A DNA stretch of 64,000 nucleotides, taken from Megachile rotundata. Lineage: Eukaryota > Arthropoda > Insecta > Hymenoptera > Megachilidae. The DNA lies in assembly GCF_050947335.1 (NCBI RefSeq), contig NW_027473530.1, positions 1-64,000 of the forward strand, given 5' to 3'. The position numbers and the translations under genes were made by a program. Below are positions 13,801 through 28,400 of the stretch, one piece after another; within the stretch, counting starts at the first letter, position 1, and each line of letters opens with the position of its first letter. The notes under the pieces were generated by a model. It was not told the origin of the DNA. It worked only from the letters and a program-made list of their open reading frames with translations, and made no database searches.

Positions 13801-15166
13801 ATTATTATCAATCTAACTCATATTATTAGGCATATTATGCTTAAATGATCGATAGAACTACAATTACTATACTCATTAGTCTTATTATTATCAATCTAAT
13901 CCATATTATTAGCCATATTATGCTTATATGATCGATAGAACGAGAAATACTATAATCACTACTCTTAGTGTTATCAATCTAACTCATATTATTAGCCATA
14001 TTATGCTTAAATGATCGATAGAACGGCAATTACTGTACTTATTACTCTTATTATTATCAATTTAACTCATATTATTACCCATATTATGCTTATATGATCG
14101 ATAGAACGACAATTACTCTACTTATTACTCTTATTATTATGAATGTAACTCATATTATTAGCCATATTATGCAGATATGATCGATAGCACGACATTTACT
14201 ATACACATTACTCTTACTATTATCAATCTAACTCATATTATTAGCCATATTATGCTTATATGATCGATAGAACGAGAATTACTATACTCACTACTGTGAG
14301 TATTATCAATCTAACTCATATTATTAACCATATTATGCTTATATTATCGATAGAACGGCAATTACTATACTTATTACTGTTATTACTATCAATCTAACTC
14401 ATATTATTAGCCATATTATGCTTAAATGATCGATAGAACGACAATTACTATACTTATTACTCTTATTATTATCAATCTAACTCATATTATTAACCATATT
14501 ATGCAGATATGATCGATAGAACTACAATTACTATACTCATTACTCTTATTATTATCAATCTAACTCATATTATTAGCCATATTATGCTTCTATGATCGAT
14601 AGAACGAGAATTACTATACTCACTACTCTTAGTATTATCAATGTAACTCATATTATTAGCCATATTATGCTTATATTATCGATAGAACGACAATTACTAT
14701 ACTTACTACTTTTATTATTATCAATCCAACTCATATTATTAGCCATATTATGCTTAAATGATCGATAGCACTACAATCCTATACTCACTACTCTTAGTAT
14801 TATCAATCTAACTCATATTATTAGCCATATTATGCTAATATGATCGAGAGAACGACAATTACTATACTTATTACTCTTACTATTATCAATCTAACTCATA
14901 TTATTAGCCATATTATGCTTATATGATCGATAGAACGAGAATTACTATACTCACTACTGTGAGTATTATCAATCTAACTCATATTATTAACCATATTATG
15001 CTTATATTATCGATAGAACGGCAATTACTATACTTATTACTGTTATTACTATCAATCTAACTCATATTATTAGCCATATTATGCTTAAATGATCGATAGA
15101 ACGACAATTACTATACTTATTACTCTTACTATTATCAATCTAACTCATATTATTAGCCATATTATG
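10852..15166. repeat. 52-monomer tandem duplication, copy 2 (4315 bp)
   Basis: This is a copy of 6537-10851 in direct tandem. The match ends at 15167: this copy continues with the GCAGATATG type, while position 10852 begins the GCTTATATG type of the next unit. The single noted substitution is G at 12986. The 82-bp monomer at 14774 reproduces the deletion at 10459, which shows that the deletion preceded the duplication. The high identity marks this as one of the youngest events in the window. Confidence 0.92.
14774..14855. repeat. 82-bp monomer, duplicated copy of the deletion at 10459
   Basis: It has the same CAATCCTATACTC start and the same GATAGCACTA before it, 4315 bases after the first. 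It was inherited through the 52-monomer duplication and is not an independent deletion. Confidence 0.95.
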
Positions 15167-17559
15167 CAGATATGATCGATAGAACTACAATTGCTATACT
15201 TATTACTTTTATTATTATCAATCCAACTCATATTATTAGCCATATTATGCTTAAATGATCGATAGAACTACAATTACTATACTCACTACTCTTAGTATTA
15301 TCAATCTAACTCATATTATTAGCCATATTATGCTTATATGATCGATAGAACGACAATTACTATACGCATTACTCTTATTATTATCAATCTAACTCATATT
15401 ATTAGCCATATTAAGCTTATATGATCGAAAGAACGAGAATTACTATACTCACTACTCTGAGTATTATCAATCTAACTCATATTATTAACCATATTATGCT
15501 TATATTATCGATAGAACGACAATTACTATACTTATTACTGTTATTACTATCAATCTAACTCATATTAGTAGCCATATTATGCTTAAATGATCGATAGAAC
15601 GACAATTACTATACTTATTACTCTTATTATTATCAATCTAACTCATATTATTAGTCATATTATGCTTATATGATCGAGAGAACGACAATTACTCTACTTA
15701 TTACTCTTATTATTATCAATCTAACTCATATTATTAACCATATTATGCAGATATGATCGATAGCACGACATTTGCTATACCTATTACTCTTATTATTATG
15801 AATCTAACTCATATTATTAACCATATTATGCAGATATGATCTATAGAACTACAATTACTATACTCATTACTCTTATTATTATCAATCTAACTCATATTAT
15901 TAGCCATATTATGCTTATATGATCGATAGAACGACAATTACTATACTCATTACTCTTATTATTATCAATCTAACTCATATTATTAGCCATATTATGCTTA
16001 TATGATCGACAGAACGACAATTACTATACTTATTACACTCACTATTATCAATCTAACTCATATTATTAACCATATTGTGCAGATATGATCGATAGCACGA
16101 CATTTACTATACACATTACTCTTACTATTATCAATCTAACTCATATTATTAACCATATTATGCAGATATGATCGATAGAACGACAATTACTATACTCATT
16201 ACTCTTACTATTATCAATCTAACTCATATTATTAGCCATATTATGCTTATATGATCGATAGAACGAGAATTACTATACTCACTACTGTGAGTATTATCAA
16301 TCTAACTCATATTATTAACCATATTATGCTTATATTATCGATAGAACGGCAATTACTATACTTATTACTGTTATTACTATCAATCTAACTCATATTATTA
16401 GCCATATTATGCTTAAATGATCGATAGAACGACAATTACTATACTTATTACTCTTATTATTATCAATCTAACTCATATTATTAGCCATATTATGCTTATA
16501 TGATCGATAGAACGACAATTACTCTACTTATTACTTTTATTATTATCAATCTAACTCATATTATTAGCCATATCATGCTTCTATGATCGATAGAACGAGA
16601 ATTACTATACTCACTACTCTTAGTATTATCAATCTAACTCATATTATTAGCCATATTATGCTTATATTATCGATAGAACGACAATTACTATACTCACTAC
16701 TCTCAATATTATCAATCTAACTCTTATTATTAGCCATATTATGCTTATAATATCGATAGAACGACAATTACTATACTTATCACTGTTATTATTATCAATC
16801 TAACTCATATTATTAGCCATATTATGCTTAAATGATCGATAGAACTACAATTACTATACTCATTACTCTTATTATTATCAATCTAACCCATATTATTAGC
16901 CATATTATGCTAATATGATCGACAGAACGACAATTAGTATACTTATTACACTCACTGTTATCAATCTAACTCATATTATTAACCATATTATGCAAATTTG
17001 ATCGATAGAACGACAATCACTATACTTATTACTCTTATTATTATCAACCTAACTCATATTATTAGCCATATTATGCTTATATGATCGATAGAACGACAAT
17101 TACTATACTTATTACTCTTATTATTATGAATCTAACTCATATTATTAACCATATTATGCTTCTATGATCGATAGAACGAGAATTACTATACTCACTACTC
17201 TTAGTATTATCAATCTAACTCATATTATTAGCCATATTATGCTTATATTATCGATAGAACGACAATCACTATACTTATTACACTCACTGTTATCAATCTA
17301 ACTCATATTATTAACCACATTATGCAAATTTGATCGCTAGAACGACAATCACTATACTTATTACTCTTATTATTATCAACCTAACTCATATTATTAGCCA
17401 TATTATGCTTATATGATCGATAGAACGACAATTACTATACTTATTACTCTTACTATTATGAATCTAACACATATTATTAACCATATTATGCAGATATGAT
17501 CGATAGAACTACAATTACTATACTCATTACTCTTATTATTATCGATCTAACTCTTATTA
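15167..17559. repeat. Mosaic of satellite blocks between large duplications
   Basis: The array is continuous here but no single duplication spans it. About 16200-16690 matches 10560-11047 (offset 5643: 68 monomers less one base, the deletion at 14774). Its marker ACTGTGAGTA lies at 16284 and 10641. About 16960-17559 matches 8828-9427 and continues to about 17960 (offset 8132: 98 monomers less two bases), sharing GATCGCTAG (17332 and 9200) and AATCTAACACATATT. Local singletons include TATACGCATTAC (about 15361), ATTAAGCTTATATG (about 15410), GATCGAAAGAAC (about 15424) and CTCTCAATATT (about 16701). A copy of the GACATTTGCTATACC marker lies at 15767. Confidence 0.75.
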
Positions 17560-19219
17560 TTAGCCATATTATGGTTATAATATCGATAGGACGCCAATTA
17601 CTATACTTATTACTGTTATTATTATCAATCTAACTCATATTATTAGGCATATTATGCTTAAATGATCGATAGAACTACAATTACTATACTCATTAGTCTT
17701 ATTATTATCAATCTAATCCATATTATTAGCCATATTATGCTTATATGATCGATAGAACGAGAAATACTATAATCACTACTCTTAGTGTTATCAATCTAAC
17801 TCATATTATTAGCCATATTATGCTTAAATGATCGATAGAACGGCAATTACTGTACTTATTACTCTTATTATTATCAATTTAACTCATATTATTACCCATA
17901 TTATGCTTATATGATCGATAGAACGACAATTACTCTACTTATTACTCTTATTATTATGAATCTAACTCATATTATTAACCATATTATGCAGATATGATCG
18001 ATAGAACTACAATTACTATACTCATTACTCTTATTATTATCAATCTAACTCATATTATTGGCCATATTATGCTTATATGATCGATAGAACGAGAATTACT
18101 ATACTCACTACTCTTAGTATTATCAATCTAACTCATATTATTAGCCATATTATGCTTAAATGATCGATAGAACGGCAATTACTGTACTTATTACTCTTAT
18201 TATTATCAATTTAACTCATATTATTACCCACATTATGCTTATATGATCGATAGAACGACAATTACTATACTTATTACTCTTATTATTATGAATCTAACTC
18301 ATATTATTAACCATATTATGCTTATATGATCGATAGAACGACATTTACTATACTTATTACACTCACTATTATCAATCTAACTCATGTTATTAACCATATT
18401 ATGCAGATATGATCGATAGAGCGACAATTACTATACTTATTACTCTTATTATTATCAATCTAACTCATATTATTAGCCATATTATGGTTATATGATCGAT
18501 AGAACGACAATTACTATACTCATTACTCTTATTATTATCAATCTAACTCATATTATTAGCCATATTATGCTTATATGATCGACAGAACGACAATTACTAT
18601 ACTTATTACACTCACTATTATCAATCTAACTCATATTATTAGCCATATTATGCTTATATGATCGATAGAACGACAATTACTATACTTATTACTCTTATCA
18701 TTATGAATCTAACTCATATTATTAACCATATTATGCAGATATGATCGATAGAACAACAATTACTATACTTATTACTCTTATTATTATCAATCTAACTCAT
18801 ATTATTAGCCATATTATGCTTATATGATCGATAAAACGAGAATTACTATACTCACTACTCTTAATATTATCAATCTAACTCTTATTATTAGCCATATTAT
18901 GCTTATAATATCGATAGAACCACAATTACTATACTTATTACTGTTATTATTATGAATCTAACTCATATTATTAACCATATTATGCAAATTTGATCGGTAG
19001 AACGACAATCACTATACTTATTACTCTTATTATTATCAACCTAACTCATATTATTAGCCATATTATGCTTATATGATCGATAGAACGACAATTACTATAC
19101 TCATTACTCTTATCATTATGAATCTAACTCATATTATTAACCATATTATGCAGATATGATCGATAGAACTACAATTACTATACTCATTACTCTTATTATT
19201 ATCAATCTAACTCTTATTG
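17560..19219. repeat. 20-monomer tandem duplication, copy 1 (1660 bp)
   Basis: The block repeats directly at 19220-20879 with an offset of 1660 bases, exactly 20 monomers. I noticed no differences. Shared rare markers include ATAGGACGCC, ATTAGGCATATT, CATATTATTGGCC, GATAGAGCGACAATT, GAACAACAATT, GATAAAACGAG and GAACCACAATT. The left edge is fixed by ATTATTAGCC at 17556 facing ATTGTTAGCC at 19216. The first part of the unit continues a match to about 9429-9828. Confidence 0.92.
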
Positions 19220-20879
19220 TTAGCCATATTATGGTTATAATATCGATAGGACGCCAATTACTATACTTATTACTGTTATTATTATCAATCTAACTCATAT
19301 TATTAGGCATATTATGCTTAAATGATCGATAGAACTACAATTACTATACTCATTAGTCTTATTATTATCAATCTAATCCATATTATTAGCCATATTATGC
19401 TTATATGATCGATAGAACGAGAAATACTATAATCACTACTCTTAGTGTTATCAATCTAACTCATATTATTAGCCATATTATGCTTAAATGATCGATAGAA
19501 CGGCAATTACTGTACTTATTACTCTTATTATTATCAATTTAACTCATATTATTACCCATATTATGCTTATATGATCGATAGAACGACAATTACTCTACTT
19601 ATTACTCTTATTATTATGAATCTAACTCATATTATTAACCATATTATGCAGATATGATCGATAGAACTACAATTACTATACTCATTACTCTTATTATTAT
19701 CAATCTAACTCATATTATTGGCCATATTATGCTTATATGATCGATAGAACGAGAATTACTATACTCACTACTCTTAGTATTATCAATCTAACTCATATTA
19801 TTAGCCATATTATGCTTAAATGATCGATAGAACGGCAATTACTGTACTTATTACTCTTATTATTATCAATTTAACTCATATTATTACCCACATTATGCTT
19901 ATATGATCGATAGAACGACAATTACTATACTTATTACTCTTATTATTATGAATCTAACTCATATTATTAACCATATTATGCTTATATGATCGATAGAACG
20001 ACATTTACTATACTTATTACACTCACTATTATCAATCTAACTCATGTTATTAACCATATTATGCAGATATGATCGATAGAGCGACAATTACTATACTTAT
20101 TACTCTTATTATTATCAATCTAACTCATATTATTAGCCATATTATGGTTATATGATCGATAGAACGACAATTACTATACTCATTACTCTTATTATTATCA
20201 ATCTAACTCATATTATTAGCCATATTATGCTTATATGATCGACAGAACGACAATTACTATACTTATTACACTCACTATTATCAATCTAACTCATATTATT
20301 AGCCATATTATGCTTATATGATCGATAGAACGACAATTACTATACTTATTACTCTTATCATTATGAATCTAACTCATATTATTAACCATATTATGCAGAT
20401 ATGATCGATAGAACAACAATTACTATACTTATTACTCTTATTATTATCAATCTAACTCATATTATTAGCCATATTATGCTTATATGATCGATAAAACGAG
20501 AATTACTATACTCACTACTCTTAATATTATCAATCTAACTCTTATTATTAGCCATATTATGCTTATAATATCGATAGAACCACAATTACTATACTTATTA
20601 CTGTTATTATTATGAATCTAACTCATATTATTAACCATATTATGCAAATTTGATCGGTAGAACGACAATCACTATACTTATTACTCTTATTATTATCAAC
20701 CTAACTCATATTATTAGCCATATTATGCTTATATGATCGATAGAACGACAATTACTATACTCATTACTCTTATCATTATGAATCTAACTCATATTATTAA
20801 CCATATTATGCAGATATGATCGATAGAACTACAATTACTATACTCATTACTCTTATTATTATCAATCTAACTCTTATTG
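19220..20879. repeat. 20-monomer tandem duplication, copy 2 (1660 bp)
   Basis: This is the second copy of 17560-19219. The match runs on to 20893 and ends at 20894, where ATGCTTATAA faces ATGGTTATAA at 19234. The lack of visible differences makes this a recent event, or a possible assembly duplication. Confidence 0.92.
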
Positions 20880-20893
20880 TTAGCCATATTATG

Positions 20894-21740
20894 CTTATAA
20901 TATCGATAGAACGCCAATTACTATACTTATTACTGTTATTATTATCAATCTAACTCATATTATTAGTCATATTATGCTTAAATGATCGATGGAACTACAA
21001 TTACTATACTCATTACTCTTATTATTATCAATCTAACTCATATTATTAGCCATATTATGCTTATATGATCGATAGAACGAGAATTACTATACTCACTACT
21101 CTTAGTATTATCAATCTAACTCATATTATTAGCCATATTATCCTTATATTATCGATAGAACGACAATTACTATACTTATTACTGTTATTACTATCAATAT
21201 AACTCATATTATTAGCCATATTATGCTTAAATGATCGATAGAACTACAATTACTATACTCATTACTCTTATTATTATCAATCTAACCCATATTATTAGCT
21301 ACATTATGCTAATATGATCGACAGAACGACATTTACTATACTTATTACACTCACTATTATCAATCTAACTCATGTTATTAACCATATTATGCAGATATGA
21401 TCGATAGAACTACAATTACTATACTTATTACTCTTATTATTATCAACCTAACTCATATTATTAGCCATATTATGCTTATATGATCGATAGAAATACAATT
21501 ACTATACTTATTACTCTTATTATTGTGAATCTAACTCATATTATTAACCATATTATGCAGATATGATCGATAGAACGAGAATTACTATACTCACTACTCT
21601 TAGTATTATCAATCTAACTCATATTATTAGCCATATTATGCTTATATGATCGACAGAACGACAATTACTATACTTATTACACTCACTATTATCAATCTAA
21701 CTCATATTATTAACCATATTATGCAGATATGATCGATAGC
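20894..21740. repeat. Mosaic of older satellite blocks
   Basis: About 20894-21240 matches 44880-45230 (offset 23988: 289 monomers plus one base), through TATTAGTCAT (20961 and 44949), GATCGATGGAAC and TTATCCTTATATT. About 21227-21567 matches 1890-2230 (offset 19337: 233 monomers less two), through the rare GATAGAAATACAATT (21486 and 2149) and the ACTCATGTTATT marker. Both offsets fit once the single-base indels between the blocks are counted. Confidence 0.8.
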
Positions 21741-21908
21741 ACGACATTTACTATACTTACTACTCTTATTATTATCAATCTAACTCATATTATTAGCCAT
21801 ATTATGCTTATATGATCGATAGAACGACAATTACTATACTTATTACTCTTATCATTATGAATCTAACTCATATTATTAACCATATTATGCAGATATGATC
21901 GATAGCAC

Positions 21909-23817
21909 GACATTTGCTATACCTATTACTGTTATTATTATGAATCTAACTCATATTATTAACCATATTATGCAGATATGATCTATAGAACTACAATTAC
22001 TATACTCATTACTCTTATTATTATCAATCTAACTCATATTATTAGCCATATTATGCTTATATGATCGATAGAACGAGAATTACTATACTCACTACTCTGA
22101 GTATTATCAATCTAACTCATATTATTAACCATATTATGCTTATATTATCGATAGAACGGCAATTACTATACTTATTACTGTTATTACTATCAATCTAACT
22201 CATATTATTAGCCATATTATGCTTAAATGATCGATAAAACGACAATTACTATACTTATTACTCTTATTATTATCAATCTAACTCATATTATTAGCCATAT
22301 TATGCTTATATGATCGATAGAACGACAATTACTCTACTTATTACTTTTATTATTATCAATCTAACTCATATTATTAGCCATATTATGCTTCTATGATCGA
22401 TAGAACGAGAATTACTATACTCACTACTCTTAGTATTATCAATCTAACTCATATTATTAGCCATATTATGCTTATATTATCGATAGAACGACAATTACTA
22501 TACTTACTACTTTTATTATTATCAATCCAACTCATATTATTAGCCATATTATGCTTAAATGATCGATAGAACTACAATTACTATACTCACTACTCTTAGT
22601 ATTATCAATCTAACTCATATTATTAGCCATATTATGCTAATATGATCGAGAGAACGACAATTACTATACTTATTACACTCACTGTTATCAATCTAACTCA
22701 TATTATTAACCATATTATGCAAATTTGATCTGTAGAACGACAATCACTATACTTATTACTCTTATTATTATCAACCTAACTCATATTATTAGCCATATTA
22801 TGCTTATATGATCGATAGAACGACAATTACTATACTTATTACTCTTATTATTATGAATCTAACTCATATTATTAACCATATTATGCAGATATGATCGATA
22901 GAACTACAATTACTATACTTATTACTCCTATTATTATCATTCTAACTCATATTATTAGCCATATTATGCTTATATGATCGATAGAACGAGAATTACTATA
23001 CTCACTACTCTTAATATTATCAATCTAACTCTTATTATTAGCCATATTATGCTTATAATACCGATAGAACGACAATTACTATACTTATTACTGTTATTAT
23101 TATCAATCTAACTCATATTATTAGCCATATTATGCTTAAATGATCGATAGAACTACAATTACTATACTCACTACTCTTAGTATTATCAATCTAACTCATA
23201 TTATTAGCCATATTATGCTAATATGATCGAGAGAACGACAATTACTATACTTATTACACTCACTGTTATCAATCTAACTCAAATTATTAACCATATTATG
23301 CAAATTTGATCGGTAGAACGACAATCACTATACTTATTACTCTTATTATTATCAACCTAACTCATATTATTAGCCATATTATGCTTATATGATCGATAGA
23401 ACGACAATTACTATACTTATTACTCTTATTATTATGAATCTAACTCATATTATTAACCATATTATGCTTCTATGATCGATAGAACGAGAATTACTATACT
23501 CACTACTCTTAGTATTATCAATCTAACTCATATTATTAGCCATATTATGCTTATATGATCGACAGAACGACAATTACTATACTTATTACACTCACTATTA
23601 TCAATCTAACTCATATTATTAACCATATTATGCAGATATGATCGATAGCACGACATTTACTATACTTACTACTCTTATTATTATCAATCTAACTCATATT
23701 ATTAGCCATATTATGCTTATATGATCGATAGAACGACAATTACTATACTTATTACTCTTATCATTATGAATCTAACTCATATTATTAACCATATTATGCA
23801 GATATGATCGATAGCAC
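21909..23817. repeat. 23-monomer higher-order repeat unit, copy at 22 kb
   Basis: It begins at the GACATTTGCTATACC marker and matches the unit at 6141-8049 with an offset of 15768 (190 monomers less two bases). Shared markers in order are ACTCTGAGTATT, GATCTGTAG, CTCCTATTATTATCATTC, ATACCGATAG and CTCAAATTATT. The CAATCTGACTC substitution at 7757 is absent here. That substitution therefore arose after these units separated and before the 52-monomer duplication. Confidence 0.88.
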
Positions 23818-25344
23818 GACATTTGCTATACCTATTACTGTTATTATTATGAATCTAACTCATATTATTAACCATATTATGCAGATATGATCTATAGAAC
23901 TACAATTACTATACTCATTACTCTTATTATTATCAATCTAACTCATATTATTAGCCATATTATGCTTATATGATCGATAGAACGAGAATTACTATACTCA
24001 CTACTCTGAGTATTATCAATCTAACTCATATTATTAACCATATTATGCTTATATTATCGATAGAACGGCAATTACTATACTTATTACTGTTATTACTATC
24101 AATCTAACTCATATTATTAGCCATATTATGCTTAAATGATCGATAAAACGACAATTACTATACTTATTACTCTTATTATTATCAATCTAACTCATATTAT
24201 TAGTCATATTATGCTTATATGATCGATAGAACGACAATTACTCTACTTATTACTTTTATTATTATCAATCTAACTCATATTATTAGCCATATTATGCTTC
24301 TATGATCGATAGAACGAGAATTACTATACTCACTACTCTTAGTATTATCAATCTAACTCATATTATTAGCCATATTATGCTTATATTATCGATAGAACGA
24401 CAATTACTATACTTACTACTTTTATTATTATCAATCCAACTCATATTATTAGCCATATTATGCTTAAATGATCGATAGAACTACAATTACTATACTCACT
24501 ACTCTTAGTATTATCAATCTAACTCATATTATTAGCCATATTATGCTAATATGATCGAGAGAACGACAATTACTATACTTATTACACTCACTGTTATCAA
24601 TCTAACTCATATTATTAACCATATTATGCAAATTTGATCTGTAGAACGACAATCACTATACTTATTACTCTTATTATTATCAACCTAACTCATATTATTA
24701 GCCATATTATGCTTATATGATCGATAGAACGACAATTACTATACTTATTACTCTTATTATTATGAATCTAACTCATATTATTAACCATATTATGCAGATA
24801 TGATCGATAGAACTACAATTACTATACTTATTACTCCTATTATTATCATTCTAACTCATATTATTAGCCATATTATGCTTATATGATCGATAGAACGAGA
24901 ATTACTATACTCACTACTCTTAATATTATCAATCTAACTCTTATTATTAGCCATATTATGCTTATAATACCGATAGAACGACAATTACTATACTTATTAC
25001 TGTTATTATTATCAATCTAACTCATATTATTAGCCATATTATGCTTAAATGATCGATAGAACTACAATTACTATACTCACTACTCTTAGTATTATCAATC
25101 TAACTCATATTATTAGCCATATTATGCTAATATGATCGAGAGAACGACAATTACTATACTTATTACACTCACTGTTATCAATCTAACTCAAATTATTAAC
25201 CATATTATGCAAATTTGATCGGTAGAACGACAATCAGTATACTTATTACTCTTATTATTATCAACCTAACTCATATTATTAGCCATATTATGCTTATATG
25301 ATCGATAGAACGACAATTACTATACTTATTACTCTTATTATTAT
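23818..25344. repeat. 23-monomer higher-order repeat, tandem second copy, truncated
   Basis: This is the tandem neighbour of 21909-23817 at an offset of 1909 bases (23 monomers). Differences noticed are ATTAGTCATATT at about 24203 and CAATCAGTATAC at about 25237. The match ends near 25345, where ATTATGGATCTAACGC replaces ATTATGAATCTAACTC. After that the array follows the 25-31 kb type. Confidence 0.85.
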
Positions 25345-25470
25345 GGATCTAACGCATATTATTAACCATATTATGCAGATATGATCGAGAGAACTACAAT
25401 TACTATACTTATTACTCCTATTATTATCAATCTAACTCATATTATTAGCCATATTATGCTTATATGATCG

Positions 25471-28400
25471 ATAGAACGAGAATTACTATACTCACTACTC
25501 TTAATATTATCAATCTAACTCTTACTATTAGCCATATTATGCTTATATGATCGATAGAACGACAATTACTATACTTATTACTCTTATTATTATGAATCTA
25601 ACTCATATTATTAACCATATTATGCTTCTATGATCGATAGAACGAGAATTACTATACTCACTACTCTTAGTATTATCAATCTAACTCATATTATTAGCCA
25701 TATTATGCTTATATGATCGACAGAACGACAATTACTATACTTATTACACTCACTATTATCAATCTAACTCATATTATTAACCATATTATGCAGATATGAT
25801 CGATAGCACGACATTTACTATACTTATTACTCTTATTATCATCAATCTAACTCATATTATTAACCATATTATGCTTAAATGATCGATAGAACGACAATTA
25901 TTTTACTCATTACTCTTATTATTATCAATCCAACTCATATTATTACCCATATTATGACTATATGATCGATAGAACGACATTTACTATACTTATTACTCTT
26001 ATTATTGTGAATCTAACTCATATTATTAACCATATTATGCAGATATGATCGATAGCACGACATTTACTATACACATTACTCTTACTATTGTCAATCTAAC
26101 TCATATTATTAACCATATTATGCAGATATGATCGATAGCACGACATTTACTATACTTACTACTCTTATTATTATCAATCTAACTCATATTATTAGCCATA
26201 TTATGCTTATATGATCGATAGAACGACAATTACTATACTTATTACTCTTATCATTATGAATCTAACTCATATTATTAACCATATTATGCAGATATGATCG
26301 ATAGAACTACAATTACTATACTTATTACTCCTATTATTATCAATCTAACTCATATTATTAGCCATATTATGCTTATATGATCGATAGAACGAGAATTACT
26401 ATACTCACTACTCTTAATATTATCAATCTAACTCTTATTATTAGCCATATTATGCTTATAATATCGATAGAACGACAATTACTATACTTATTACTGTTAT
26501 TATTATCAATCTAACTCATATTATTAGCCATATTATGCTTAAATGATCGATAGAACTACAATTACTATACTCACTACTCTTAGTATTATCAATCTAACTC
26601 ATATTATTAGCCATATTATGCTAATATGATCGAGAGAACGACAATTACTATACTTATTACACTCACTGTTATCAATCTAACTCAAATTATTAACCATATT
26701 ATGCAAATTTGATCGGTAGAACGACAATCACTATACTTATTACTCTTATTATTATCAACCTAACTCATATTATTAGCCATATTATGCTTATATGATCGAT
26801 AGAACGACAATTACTATATTTATTACTCTTATTATTATGGATCTAACTCATATTATTAACCATATTATGCAGATATGATCGAGAGAACTACAATTACTAT
26901 ACTTATTACTCCTATTATTATCAATCTAACTCATATTATTAGCCATATTATGCTTATATGATCGATAGAACGAGAATTACTATACTCACTACTCTTAATA
27001 TTATCAATCTAACTCTTATTATTAGCCATATTATGCTTATAATATCGATAGAACGACAATTACTATACTTATTACTGTTATTATTATCAATCTAACTCAT
27101 ATTATTAGCCATATTATGCTTAAATGATCGATAGAACTACAATTACTATACTCATTACTCTTATTATTATCAATCTAACCCATATTATTAGCTATATTAT
27201 GCTAATATGATCGACAGAACGACAATTACTATACTTATTACACTCACTGTTATGAATCTAACTCATATTATTAACCATATTATGCAGATATGATCGATAG
27301 AACTACAATTACTATACTCATTACTCTTATTATTATCGATCTAACTCTTATTATTAGCCATATTATGGTTATAATATCGATAGAACGCCAATTATTTTAC
27401 TCATTACTCTTATTATTATCAATCTAACCCATATTATTAGCTATATTATGCTAATATGATCGACAGAACGACAATTACTATACTTATTACACTCACTGTT
27501 ATGAATCTAACTCATATTATTAACCATATTATGCAGATATGATCGATAGAACTACAATTACTATACTCATTACTCTTATTATTATCGATCTAACTCTTAT
27601 TATTAGCCATATTATGGTTATAATATCGATAGAACGCCAATTATTTTACTCATTACTCTTATTATTATCAATCCAACTCATATTATTACCCATATTATGA
27701 TTATATGATCGATAGAACGACATTTACTATACTTATTACTCTTATTATTGTGAATCTAACTCATATTATTAACCATATTATGCAGATATGATCGATAGCA
27801 CGACATTTACTATACACATTACTCTTACTATTGTCAATCTAACTCATATTATTAACCATATTATGCAGATATGATCGATAGCACGACATTTACTATACTT
27901 ACTACTCTTATTATTATCAATCTAACTCATATTATTAGCCATATTATGCTTATATGATCGATAGAACGACAATTACTATACTTATTACTCTTATCATTAT
28001 GAATCTAACTCATATTATTAACCATATTATGCAGATATGATCGATAGAACTACAATTACTATACTTATTACTCCTATTATTATCAATCTAACTCATATTA
28101 TTAGCCATATTATGCTTATATGATCGATAGAACGAGAATTACTATACTCACTACTCTTAATATTATCAATCTAACTCTTATTATTAGCCATATTATGCTT
28201 ATAATATCGATAGAACGACAATTACTATACTTATTACTGTTATTATTATCAATCTAACTCATATTATTAGCCATATTATGCTTAAATGATCGATAGAACT
28301 ACAATTACTATACTCACTACTCTTAGTATTATCAATCTAACTCATATTATTAGCCATATTATGCTAATATGATCGAGAGAACGACAATTACTATACTTAT

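Noticed and set aside
17560..20879. Calling the identical tandem blocks an assembly error
   Set aside because: Possible, but the joint is in register and similar duplications with small differences occur across the window. The sequence alone cannot decide, so it is kept as a finding.
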